The translations under genes were made by a program, and so were the position numbers. From positions 1 through 15,185 of the forward strand of contig JAJEBJ010000146.1 in assembly GCA_022822575.1 (NCBI GenBank): DNA of 15,185 bases, given 5' to 3'. Under the pieces are notes generated by a model. That model searched no databases. It was given only the letters and a program-made list of their open reading frames with translations, and was not told the DNA's origin. Positions 1 through 7,844 of the stretch are shown piece after piece. The stretch is from Alphaproteobacteria bacterium (GTDB lineage Bacteria; Pseudomonadota; Alphaproteobacteria; SP197). Positions within the stretch are counted from its first letter, which is position 1; every line of letters starts with the position of its first letter.

Positions 1-2129
1 GGCAGGGCCGAACCGAAGGCGATGGACCCGGCGGCGAACACCGCCCCGCCTCCCGGGTGCTCGAAGAAGGTCATGTCGGCCCGCACCAGGGGATGGTCGT
101 CGGCAATCACCGGCTGGTTGGAGGTGAGTTCCTCGAGCACCACCAGCATGCCGGCGGCATGCTCTTCCGACCGGGCGACGACCAGGGCATGGGGAGGCGT
201 GCCGAGACGGGTATCGGCGCGGTCGATCTCGAGGCCGGCGGCGCCACCCCCGACAAGCCCGGCTTCGCCGATGATCTCGTCATCGATGCCGGCGAAGATG
301 AAGGCGGCACGGGGGTCATCAGCGGCAGGGGTGCGCCGGTACCAGGTGGACCGGTCGAAGCCCTGGGCCGTGAAGCCGATCCCGGCAAGCTGCTGTGGCG
401 GACGCCCGCTGCGGCGCCACAGGCCTCCGTACTCTCCGGTGAGACTCATGAAGGACTCGCCCGCCCGCGACACCCACGACCGGGTGCCGCCCTCGGTCTT
501 GCGGCACTCCAGGACTCCCGGAAGATCCTGCCGGAGGGCGATGCGCCAGTAGAACCCGTTGGCGCCGGTGTAGATCAGCCGCCCGCCCCGGGCGAGCCAG
601 GCCTCCAGGGCATCGAGCATGACCGCGGTGTGGTACTCGGGGTGGCTGCCGGTGACGATGACAGAGTAGCCTTCGAGCACGGCCAGCCCCTCGCCATCGA
701 GTTCCTCGTCGGTGACGACGTCGAAGCCGCCCGCCTGGTCCAGCCAGGAGGTGATGTGGGTATCGGCCACAAGGCCCCACACGCGCCCCTTCGGCCGGAA
801 ATTGAGTATCGGGCGCAGGCGTGACGAGAGACTGACGCCGCTGCCGTCGGAATGGGTGTCGTAGGTCGAAAGCCCGTACTCCGAATGGGCCTGAAGGAAA
901 CAGTCGTCGCGCGTCATGACGGTGGCGCGGAACTGTTTCATCTCGACGGTGTCGTTGCGGAAGTGCCGGCCCGAATTGGCGTAGGCCATGTAGGTGGCGG
1001 TGGGCATGAGGAAGCAGACGTCCGAAGTCCTCCGGCCACGGGGCGGCACGACAGCGAAGGGAATGAAGTCCTCTGCGTCCCCCGTGGTGACATGGAGCGC
1101 ATGGATCGCACTGGGGGTGCCTTCGGGCACCTGCCAGACATGGCTTTCCGGCCACCCGGCATCGTGGATGTCGTCATCGTGAAAGTGGACCGCGGCATAG
1201 TCTTCGGGCCGGTGGCGCCAGGACATCTCGCGACCGCTCCATGTGGCGCCGGTCACGGCGCGCTCGGGGAGGTGAAGGAGTGTCCCGTGGTGACCGTGAC
1301 CGGACACGTCCTCCAATGCGAGAGTGTCGATCCCGCGCGAGAAGTCCCAGGCAGCCAGAATCGCATCACGGACGGACGGCGCCGCCGGACGGGCTCCGGC
1401 GATGACGACCTCGTCGGGCGTGAAGGCGCGGCACGCCACGCGTGGCGCCTCGATCCGACCGTTGAAGCAGCCGGCGTGATAGCCGCGGCCATCCCCGGCA
1501 TCACGATGCCAGGCGGCCATCAGCCACCGGGTTTCTTCCAGCACCGGCGGGAACGCAACAGCGACGCGGCGCAGCACCGGGCGAGCGGTGTCGAGTGCCT
1601 GCTGGAGTAGGCACATCGTGCCCGATTCCGGATCGAGGGTTGCGGCGATGCGATACCAGGCGCCCGCCACCATGGCCTCGCCCGTGGTGGCAACAACGCT
1701 GGCGTGCCCGTTCCCGGCCACCAGGCCCGCGGCGCCGTCGTCGCCGACGACGAGGCTGGCACCGGTGTGGTCACTCTCGGACCAGGTGCCGATGATTCCC
1801 TGGCGCCCCTTCTGCGGCGTGGTTGGCATGACCAGTGCCTGGAGCGTGAAGGCGCCTGCGGGAACGAGGCGTGGCGAGGCCGGAACGACCGCATGGGACC
1901 CGGCATGGATGACATGCGCGCTGCCCTCGTGGCAGCCATCGACCGGTGTCTCGACGGGAACGCTCCTGAAGGGAGCGCCCGCGGGGTTGTCGTCCGCCGA
2001 GTGGAGACGGACGATGCCAGCGCGGTAGGTGGAGGGGCCTTCGCAGCTCACATGGAAGCGGATGGTCTCCCCGGGGCGTACCGACATCCTGTCCGCATAG
2101 CCGTTGAGCGGCCGTAGTCCTGGATCCAT
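1..2129 (-). CDS. N,N-dimethylformamidase-like large subunit (C-terminus cut by the window edge)
   Basis: The frame is open for 709 codons from ATG at 2129 to the window edge. Only the C-terminus is missing, since I recall family members as about 760 residues. GGAGGT lies 3 bases before the ATG. A second in-frame ATG (2087) is possible, but the conserved opening GYADRMSVRPGETIRF starts before it. Residues about 80-230 look like a LamG-type jelly roll; the rest resembles the DMFase catalytic part. Known DMFases hold mononuclear iron with two Tyr and one Glu. By motif and spacing, candidates here are Y383 (TYMAYAN), Y423 (STYDTHSDG) and E498 (GSHPEY). That mapping is inference. The family hydrolyses small N-alkylamides to an amine and a carboxylate, and the substrate here is unknown. 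The two-chain enzyme has a small alpha subunit encoded upstream, but here a divergent aldehyde dehydrogenase occupies that place. No signal peptide is seen, so it is probably cytoplasmic. Confidence 0.78.
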   Translation of the reverse strand, partial: MDPGLRPLNGYADRMSVRPGETIRFHVSCEGPSTYRAGIVRLHSADDNPAGAPFRSVPVETPVDGCHEGSAHVIHAGSHAVVPASPRLVPAGAFTLQALVMPTTPQKGRQGIIGTWSESDHTGASLVVGDDGAAGLVAGNGHASVVATTGEAMVAGAWYRIAATLDPESGTMCLLQQALDTARPVLRRVAVAFPPVLEETRWLMAAWHRDAGDGRGYHAGCFNGRIEAPRVACRAFTPDEVVIAGARPAAPSVRDAILAAWDFSRGIDTLALEDVSGHGHHGTLLHLPERAVTGATWSGREMSWRHRPEDYAAVHFHDDDIHDAGWPESHVWQVPEGTPSAIHALHVTTGDAEDFIPFAVVPPRGRRTSDVCFLMPTATYMAYANSGRHFRNDTVEMKQFRATVMTRDDCFLQAHSEYGLSTYDTHSDGSGVSLSSRLRPILNFRPKGRVWGLVADTHITSWLDQAGGFDVVTDEELDGEGLAVLEGYSVIVTGSHPEYHTAVMLDALEAWLARGGRLIYTGANGFYWRIALRQDLPGVLECRKTEGGTRSWVSRAGESFMSLTGEYGGLWRRSGRPPQQLAGIGFTAQGFDRSTWYRRTPAADDPRAAFIFAGIDDEIIGEAGLVGGGAAGLEIDRADTRLGTPPHALVVARSEEHAAGMLVVLEELTSNQPVIADDHPLVRADMTFFEHPGGGAVFAAGSIAFGSAL

Positions 2130-2147
2130 GCCACCTCCACAGGAGAC

Positions 2148-2175
2148 TTGAGGGGTCGGGGATGATTCCTACAAT
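2148..2175 (+). promoter_or_regulatory. Candidate sigma70-like promoter for the aldehyde dehydrogenase
   Basis: TTGAGG (2148-2153) and TACAAT (2170-2175) are 16 bases apart, matching TTGACA/TATAAT at 4 of 6 and 5 of 6 positions. Transcription would start near 2182. That would leave out the in-frame ATGs at 2162 and 2174 and favour the start at 2207. This was found by eye and not tested. Confidence 0.4.
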
Positions 2176-2206
2176 GGCACCAGATCAGACCATGGGGAAA
2201 GAGATC

Positions 2207-3715
2207 ATGACGGTGACGGAGACGTTCAGGGACCTGTCGGGCCAGGTGTACATGGATGGCCATTGGCGCCGCAGCGAATCGAGCGACGGGTTCGACGCCA
2301 TCGATCCGGCGACCGAATCGGTCAATGGCGAACTGGCCTTCGCCACGGTCAGCGAGGTCGACGAGGCAGTCGCCATCGCCCGGCGCGCCCAGAAAGAGTG
2401 GAACCGCATGAACGGCCTCAAGCGCTCCGAGGAGCTTCACGAGGTGGCGCGCCGGCTGCGCGACAGCACACCGCGTCTTGCCGAGGCCCTGACCCGGGAA
2501 ATGGGCAAGCCCTACAAGGAGTCGGCGGATGAGGTGGAATGGACCGCGACCGCCTTCAACTACTACGCGGAGGTTTCGCGTCACGAGGCCGGTCGCGTTG
2601 TCGGTCCGGTGGTCGACGGGGACTTTCACGTCGTCACCAAGTCGCCTCTGGGCGTGGTCGGCATTATTCTTCCCTTCAATTTCCCCTATGTGCTCTTTGG
2701 CTGGGAAGCCGGAGCCGCGCTCGGCGCCGGCAATGCGGTCATTCTCAAGCCATCGGAACTGACCAGCTTCTCCTCGCTCATGATGATGGAGTGCTTCGAC
2801 CACATGCCGACCGGTCTGGTGCAGTGCCTCACCGGAGCCGTCGAGACGGGCAAGGCCCTGGTCGGCCATGACGGGGTCGACGGAGTCGCCTTTACCGGGT
2901 CGATCCCCGCCGGACAGGCCGTCGCCCAGACCTGTGCGTCCACCTTCAAGCGCTGTCTCGTGGAAGCAAGCGGCAACGACCCTTTCCTGGTCATGCCGTC
3001 GGCCGACATGGCCATGGCCACCCAAGGCGCGGTGTTCGGCGCCTATCTCAATTGCGGTCAGGTGTGCGCCGCCGCCGAGCGCTTCTATGTCCATGACGCC
3101 GTGCACGACCGCTTCGTCGACGAGGTGACGCGTCTGACACGCCAGCTGCGCATCGGCAACGGTCTCGAGAAGGTGGACATGGGACCGATGGCCGCCCAGC
3201 GGGAGAGAGACCGCTACGAAGGCATGCTCGCACGAGCCATCGACGAAGGAGCGACGGTGGTCACCGGTGGCGGCCGACCGGAGGGTTTCAACCGCGGCTA
3301 CTACTGCGATGCGACCATCCTCACCGACTGCACGCCGGATATGGAGATCATGAACAACGAGAGCTTCGGGCCGGTGATGCCCATCTGCCGGGTCGGCAGT
3401 TTCGACGAGGCCCTCGAACACGCCAACAACTCGCGCTACGGGCTCGGCTCCTTCGTCTTCACGAATGATCTCGCCGAGACCATGCGGTCCATCAACGAGA
3501 TCGAGGCGGGCATGACGTGGATCAACGCCACTGCCCTTCTCGACAACGATGCCGGGCCCTTTGGCGGGTGCAAGATGTCGGGAACCGGCCGCCAGCTCGG
3601 CAGCGAGGGAATCGACCAGTTCCGCCACACCAAGCTCACCATGATCGACCACGAGAACAAGCCCGCGGACTTCTGGTGGTTCCCCTACAAGGACGAGGAG
3701 GCTTATCCCGGCTGA
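2207..3715 (+). CDS. NAD(P)+-dependent aldehyde dehydrogenase
   Basis: The product is 502 residues, normal for the ALDH superfamily, which oxidises an aldehyde to a carboxylate. Key features are present: PFNFP with N158, the KPSE cofactor motif, FTGS, general base E253 (VEASGNDP), nucleophile C287 (NCGQVCAAAERF) and E385 (NNESFGP). E253 and C287 are 34 residues apart, as in classical ALDHs. The start at 2207 is chosen because GGGGAAAGAG sits just upstream and a candidate promoter would begin transcription near 2182. Earlier in-frame ATGs exist at 2162, 2174 and 2192. The gene is divergent from the DMFase-like gene and its last 13 bases overlap ackA tail to tail. Substrate cannot be read from sequence. 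Near xsc, sulfoacetaldehyde (SafD-like, giving sulfoacetate) is one option; aminobutyraldehyde, downstream of agmatine and putrescine, is another. Confidence 0.88.
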   Translation: MTVTETFRDLSGQVYMDGHWRRSESSDGFDAIDPATESVNGELAFATVSEVDEAVAIARRAQKEWNRMNGLKRSEELHEVARRLRDSTPRLAEALTREMGKPYKESADEVEWTATAFNYYAEVSRHEAGRVVGPVVDGDFHVVTKSPLGVVGIILPFNFPYVLFGWEAGAALGAGNAVILKPSELTSFSSLMMMECFDHMPTGLVQCLTGAVETGKALVGHDGVDGVAFTGSIPAGQAVAQTCASTFKRCLVEASGNDPFLVMPSADMAMATQGAVFGAYLNCGQVCAAAERFYVHDAVHDRFVDEVTRLTRQLRIGNGLEKVDMGPMAAQRERDRYEGMLARAIDEGATVVTGGGRPEGFNRGYYCDATILTDCTPDMEIMNNESFGPVMPICRVGSFDEALEHANNSRYGLGSFVFTNDLAETMRSINEIEAGMTWINATALLDNDAGPFGGCKMSGTGRQLGSEGIDQFRHTKLTMIDHENKPADFWWFPYKDEEAYPG

Positions 3716-4905
3716 TCCTGTCCTTCCTCCTGGCGCAAGGAGGAAGGAAGCGCCTCGCGCCCGAGGCACTCGAGGGCGCTTGCGGCGATGACGCGTTCCT
3801 CGTCCGTCGCGATGACGTGGGCCGAGGGGTGGCCACGGGTGATGGTGGGCGCATGGCGCCCGTTGGCCGCCTCATCAAGATCGAGACCGAGCCAGCCCAG
3901 AGCCTCCACCACCGCCGCTCTCACCGGTGCCGCGTTCTCGCCTATGCCACCGGTAAAGACGAGGGCGTCGAGGCCTCCGGTGGCCGCCACCGCCGAGCCG
4001 ATCTCGAGGATGAGCCGGTCGACGAACATGGCGACCGCACGTGCTGCTTTCCCGTTCCCGCTTGCCAGCAGCGTCCGCATGTCCGGCGAGAGGCCTGAAA
4101 CCCCGAGCAATCCCGATTCACGATTGAACAGGCGGTCGACTGCCCCGGCATCGCCCTCATGGTGCTCAATGAGCCACAGCACCGCACCCGGATCGAGCCT
4201 GCCTGGCCGCCGTCCCATCACCAGGCCGTCCAGAGGCGTGAAACCCATCGACGTGAAGACCGAGGCGCCGTCGATGAGACCGGCGAGGCTGCATCCGTTG
4301 CCGAGATGGCAGATCACCGTCTTCGGCGGGACCTCACCGCCAGTGACATCGGGCAGCCGGGCGACGATGGACTGATAGGAAAGGCCATGGAATCCGAACC
4401 GTCGCAACCCTTCGGCCGCGAAGCGCTCCGGCAGCGCCATCAGCTGGCGCACCTCGGGAATGGTGCGGTGGAAGGCGGTGTCGAAGCACGCGACCTGGGG
4501 CAACCGGGGCAGCGCCTTTGCCAGTGCCCTGATCCCGGCAAGGTTGTGCGGCTGATGGGAGGGCGCCAGGGCTGACAGCGCCTCGATGTCGCCGGCAACC
4601 ATATCGTCGATGAGCGCCGGCCCGGAAAACCGCGTTCCGCCATGAACCACGCGGTGGCCGGCCACCGCGAGGCCTCCGGTCCGGGGCAGGATGACCCTGT
4701 CGAGAAGGTGTTCGATGATCGGTCCGTGGCCAGCGAGTCCGTGCGGCAAGTGTTCGCCGGGCCTGCCGTCGAGCAGCAACCTCGGCTCGAGTCGTTCGGC
4801 GATGTTCTCCACCTGGCCCCGGAACAGGGACACGAGATCATCTCCGAAGACGGCAAAGCGGACGGATGACGACCCGCAGTTGAGCGCCAGCACGTGTCCC
4901 GTCAT
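3703..4905 (-). CDS. ackA: Acetate kinase
   Basis: The 400-residue product is full length for the acetate/propionate kinase family. It interconverts acetyl phosphate + ADP and acetate + ATP in the cytoplasm. Visible motifs are NCGSSS (residues 10-15), VAGHRVVHGG, FDTAFH, GFHGLSYQ, HLGNGCS, MGFTPLDG, FTGGIGENA and the C-terminal TDEE carrying the conserved Glu. The usual GTR-x-G-x-x-DP loop reads MGRRPGRLDP (residues 230-239). R233 takes the place of the catalytic Arg and the preceding Thr is replaced by Arg. The start at 4905 has GGAGGGA about 10 bases upstream. Its 3' end overlaps the aldehyde dehydrogenase by 13 bases (3703-3715) and contains an 11-bp hairpin. It is divergent from xsc, whose product acetyl phosphate is its likely substrate, so the pair could yield ATP. 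Confidence 0.93.
   Translation of the reverse strand: MTGHVLALNCGSSSVRFAVFGDDLVSLFRGQVENIAERLEPRLLLDGRPGEHLPHGLAGHGPIIEHLLDRVILPRTGGLAVAGHRVVHGGTRFSGPALIDDMVAGDIEALSALAPSHQPHNLAGIRALAKALPRLPQVACFDTAFHRTIPEVRQLMALPERFAAEGLRRFGFHGLSYQSIVARLPDVTGGEVPPKTVICHLGNGCSLAGLIDGASVFTSMGFTPLDGLVMGRRPGRLDPGAVLWLIEHHEGDAGAVDRLFNRESGLLGVSGLSPDMRTLLASGNGKAARAVAMFVDRLILEIGSAVAATGGLDALVFTGGIGENAAPVRAAVVEALGWLGLDLDEAANGRHAPTITRGHPSAHVIATDEERVIAASALECLGREALPSSLRQEEGQDQPG
3721..3748. repeat. Perfect 11-bp hairpin inside the ackA 3' end, just past the aldehyde dehydrogenase stop
   Basis: TCCTTCCTCCT (3721-3731) and AGGAGGAAGGA (3738-3748) are exact reverse complements around the 6-base loop GGCGCA. The hairpin begins 5 bases after the aldehyde dehydrogenase stop codon and lies within ackA codons. 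No T-run follows on the plus strand, so it is not a canonical intrinsic terminator. It could shape or stabilise the aldehyde dehydrogenase mRNA 3' end. Confidence 0.6.
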
Positions 4906-5000
4906 GGCTGTTGGGTCCCTCCGCCGGTGGCCATCATCTTGCGGTTCTCTTCCCTTGCGGTCTACAACGTCCCTGACACTCCGGGAAAGGTTGGCTCGCC
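4906..5000. promoter_or_regulatory. Divergent ackA/xsc control region with a repeated CTTGCGGT
   Basis: This 95-bp gap must hold promoters for both divergent genes. CTTGCGGT occurs twice in direct orientation, at 4938-4945 and 4954-4961, 16 bases apart, which could be half-sites for a regulator. TTGCGG (4939-4944) and TCTACA (4961-4966) are also spaced 16 bases like a weak plus-strand promoter. Both readings are low confidence. Confidence 0.3.
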
Positions 5001-6770
5001 ATGAAAATGACCACGGAAGAAGCCTTCGTGAAGGTGCTGCAGAGGCACGGCATCCGGCACTGCTTCGGGATCATCGGATCCGCGTTCATGCCGATCTCCG
5101 ATCTCTTCCCCAGGGCCGGAATCACCTTCTGGGACGTGGCCCACGAGTCGAATGCGGGATTCATGTGCGACGGCTTCACCCGTGCCAGCGGCGAGGTCGC
5201 GATGTGCATCGGCCAGAACGGCCCCGGCATCACCAATCTCGTCACACCCGTGAAGACGGCCTACTGGAACCACACACCCATGCTCCTCGTGACTCCCCAG
5301 GCAGCCAATCGGACGATCGGCCAGGGCGGCTTCCAGGAAGTGCCGCAGATGGCTCTCTTCGAGGACATGGTCTGCTACCAGGAAGAGGTACGTGACCCGG
5401 TGCGCATTGCCGAGGTTCTCAACCGGGTGATCGAACAGGCGTTGCGGCGTTCGGCGCCCGCCCAGATCAACGTGCCGCGCGACATCTGGACCGCCGAGGT
5501 GGACATCGAGCTTCCCGCCACGGTGGAGCTTGAGCGGCAGGGCGGCGGCGAAAGGTCGATCACCGAGGCGGCGCGCCTCCTGTCTCAGGCGAGATTCCCG
5601 GTGATCCTCTCAGGCGCCGGCGTCGTCATCGGCGGGGCCATCGACGACTGCGTCCGTCTGGCCGAACGCCTCTCTGCTCCGGTCTGTTCGGGTTACCAGC
5701 ACAATGACAGCTTTCCGGGGTCCCATCCGCTTGCCGTCGGGCCCCTCGGCTACAACGGCTCGCGGGCGGCGATGGAACTCATTGCCCGGGCCGATGTCGT
5801 CCTGGCTCTCGGAACACGCCTCAATCCCTTCTCCACGCTGCCGGCCTACGGCATCGACTACTGGCCACAGGCCGCGGACGTCATCCAGGTCGACATGAAT
5901 CCCGACCGTATCGGACTCACCAAGAAAGTCAGCGTGGGCATCTGCGGCGATGCCGGGATCGTGGCACGCGGCATCCTTGACCATCTCTCGCCCGGCGCCG
6001 GATCGAAGGGCCGCGACGAGAGGAAGGCGCTGATCCACCAGACCCGTTCGGCATGGCTGCAGGAACTCGCCAGCATGGACCATGAGGACGACGACCCGGG
6101 AACCTCGTGGAACGCCGATGCGCGGACACGCGAGCCACAGAGAATGTCCGCACGCATGGCCTGGCGGGCGATTCAGGCGGGTCTGCCTGCGGACGCCATC
6201 ATCTCCACCGATATCGGCAACAACTGCGCCGTCGGCAACGCCTATCCGATTTTCGAGGAGGGCAGGAAGTACCTTTCCCCCGGTCTCTTCGGACCCTGCG
6301 GATATGGTTTCCCGGCCATTCTCGGGGCCAAGATCGGCTGTCCCGACGTGCCGGTCGTCGGCTTTGCAGGAGACGGCGCCTTCGGTATCTCGATGAACGA
6401 GATGACGTCATGCGGCCGGGAGGACTGGCCCGCCGTCACCATGGTGGTATTCCGCAACTACCAGTGGGGTGCGGAAAAGCGCAACACGACCCTGTGGTAC
6501 GACAACAACTTCGTCGGCACGGAACTCAACCCCGGGCTCTCCTATGCCAGGGTGGCTGAGGGTTGCGGCCTCAAGGGCGTCCAAGTGGCGACCATGGAGG
6601 AATTGGCGGATGCCATCAGGCAGGGCTGCGCTGCCCAGCGGGACGGCATCACCACCTTCATCGAGGTGCTGCTCAACCAGGAACTCGGCGAACCCTTCCG
6701 CCGCGACGCCATGAAGAAGCCGGTCGTGGTCGCCGGCATCGACGCGCATGACATGCTGGCGATGGGATGA
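5001..6770 (+). CDS. xsc: Sulfoacetaldehyde acetyltransferase (thiamine diphosphate enzyme)
   Basis: The 589-residue product has near-full family length. It matches my memory of Xsc along its whole length, including MKMTTEEAFVKVLQRHGI at the N-terminus, QNGPGITNLVTPVKTAYWNH and the C-terminal LGEPFRRDAMKKP. Xsc (EC 2.3.3.15) desulfonates sulfoacetaldehyde with phosphate to acetyl phosphate and sulfite, the joining step of taurine, isethionate and sulfoacetate degradation. Residues to note are E49 (VAHESNAG), the probable cofactor-activating Glu, and the ThDP/Mg2+ motif from G457-D458-G459 to N486. The fold order is the Pyr domain at the N-terminus, a central domain at about 190-340 and the PP domain at the C-terminus. 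GGGAAAGG lies about 10 bases before the ATG. It is divergent from ackA and ends 11 bases before the converging ureohydrolase gene. Cytoplasmic. Confidence 0.95.
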   Translation: MKMTTEEAFVKVLQRHGIRHCFGIIGSAFMPISDLFPRAGITFWDVAHESNAGFMCDGFTRASGEVAMCIGQNGPGITNLVTPVKTAYWNHTPMLLVTPQAANRTIGQGGFQEVPQMALFEDMVCYQEEVRDPVRIAEVLNRVIEQALRRSAPAQINVPRDIWTAEVDIELPATVELERQGGGERSITEAARLLSQARFPVILSGAGVVIGGAIDDCVRLAERLSAPVCSGYQHNDSFPGSHPLAVGPLGYNGSRAAMELIARADVVLALGTRLNPFSTLPAYGIDYWPQAADVIQVDMNPDRIGLTKKVSVGICGDAGIVARGILDHLSPGAGSKGRDERKALIHQTRSAWLQELASMDHEDDDPGTSWNADARTREPQRMSARMAWRAIQAGLPADAIISTDIGNNCAVGNAYPIFEEGRKYLSPGLFGPCGYGFPAILGAKIGCPDVPVVGFAGDGAFGISMNEMTSCGREDWPAVTMVVFRNYQWGAEKRNTTLWYDNNFVGTELNPGLSYARVAEGCGLKGVQVATMEELADAIRQGCAAQRDGITTFIEVLLNQELGEPFRRDAMKKPVVVAGIDAHDMLAMG

Positions 6771-6781
6771 GGAACCCCGTT

Positions 6782-7762
6782 TCAGCCGGATGACGACTGG
6801 AACACCGGCGAGCGGGCCATGAGGCAGAGGAAGTCCTGGGCCAGCGTGGCTCCGGCGAGCGCCGTGATCTCCCCGACATCGTAGATCGGCGCCACCTCCA
6901 CGAGGTCGGCGCCGATGACCGGAAGTCCAGACAGCCCGCGCAGGATTTCGCGGGCCTGGTGGGATGTGAGGCCGCCGATGACCGGTGTCCCCGTTCCCGG
7001 GGCAAAGGCCGGATCGAGGCAGTCGATGTCGAAGGTGAGATAGGCCTTGTTGTCGCCGACGATGCGGCGCGCCTCCTCGATGACCGCATCGGTGCCGTGG
7101 CGATGCACGAAAGGCGCATCGAAGATGTTGAATCCCATGGTGTCGGGATTGGGCGTTCTCAGTCCGATCTGCACCGATGTTGCGGGATCGACAAAGCCCT
7201 GGCGCACGGCGTGCCAGAACATGGTGCCGTGATTGACGCCGTCCTCGTGCTCATCGGGCCAGGTGTCGGAATGGGCGTCGAAATGGATGAGTGACAGGGG
7301 CCGACCGTAGCGCTTGGCGTGCGCCCTCAACAAGGGCCACGTGATGAAGTGATCGCCGCCCAGCGACAGCACCATGACGTCCTGTTCCAGCATCCACGCG
7401 ACATAGTTCTCGATCGTCTCTGGAATTGTGGCAGGTATGGAGAAGTCGAAAGGAAGATCCCCGTGATCGGCGATCCTCATTTCGGCCACGGGGTGAAAGT
7501 CCCAGCCATAGACCCGTCTTTCGAAGGCCAGCCCGGTCGATGCGGCACGGATCCCGCGGGGACCGAAGCGCGTACCCGGACGGTTGGTCGTCGCCGTGTC
7601 GAATGGGACGCCAAGCACGGCGACATCGACATCACCGAGGTCCTTGCGATAGGGGCGCCTGAGAAAACTCGTGACGCCAGCATAGGTGATCTCTTCGGGA
7701 AAGGCCTTCAGATCGTTCGCCGTGATGGCGTGGTCGCCCCTGAACATCTCTGACCCGGTCAT
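6782..7762 (-). CDS. speB: Agmatinase-family ureohydrolase (guanidino-compound amidinohydrolase)
   Basis: The 326-residue product is close to normal agmatinase length. The dinuclear metal ligands of the arginase fold are intact: H138 (GGDHFITW), D162/H164/D166 (DAHSD), and D245/D247 within FDIDCLDPAFAPGTGTP. It resembles E. coli SpeB closely as I remember it, including HGTMF and PVIGGLTS. The family removes urea from agmatine, guanidinobutyrate and similar compounds using Mn2+ or Ni2+. Exact substrate is not readable, so speB is a family label. The start at 7762 is chosen because GGAGGGAG lies about 6 bases before it; the ATG at 7768 would sit too close. It is the last gene of the liv operon, 82 bases after livM, which suggests the transporter feeds it. 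The gap holds only a weak 6-bp stem (7808-7813 with 7827-7832). Guanidinoethanesulfonate is a speculative substrate, given xsc next door. Confidence 0.88.
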   Translation of the reverse strand: MTGSEMFRGDHAITANDLKAFPEEITYAGVTSFLRRPYRKDLGDVDVAVLGVPFDTATTNRPGTRFGPRGIRAASTGLAFERRVYGWDFHPVAEMRIADHGDLPFDFSIPATIPETIENYVAWMLEQDVMVLSLGGDHFITWPLLRAHAKRYGRPLSLIHFDAHSDTWPDEHEDGVNHGTMFWHAVRQGFVDPATSVQIGLRTPNPDTMGFNIFDAPFVHRHGTDAVIEEARRIVGDNKAYLTFDIDCLDPAFAPGTGTPVIGGLTSHQAREILRGLSGLPVIGADLVEVAPIYDVGEITALAGATLAQDFLCLMARSPVFQSSSG

Positions 7763-7844
7763 CGCCATCTCCCTCCACGTCCTCGGTTTCACGCCACACT
7801 TACATCCGTCCGCGCGGCCTGTCGAGGCGGACCGCCGGGTCGGT

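Noticed and set aside
319..1155. Long open frames on both strands within 1-1610
   Set aside because: They are shadows of the DMFase-like gene, which runs off the left edge in a frame open for 709 codons.
2048..3769. A 573-codon minus-strand open frame covering the whole aldehyde dehydrogenase gene
   Set aside because: It is antisense to a gene with full catalytic motifs, and its translation is rich in His, Gly, Arg and Val with no domain. It also overlaps the start of the DMFase-like gene. It is a high-GC shadow frame.
4198..4218. The altered acetate kinase loop MGRRPGRLDP as a sign of new substrate specificity
   Set aside because: The catalytic Arg (R233) and the DP pair are kept, and as I recall alphaproteobacterial acetate kinases often vary in this loop, so it is not strong evidence for a new function.
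6771..6781. A shared terminator between xsc and the ureohydrolase gene
   Set aside because: The gap is only 11 bases, and nearby inverted repeats (GCCGG/CCGGC, 5 bp with a 15-base loop) are too weak and have no T-run.
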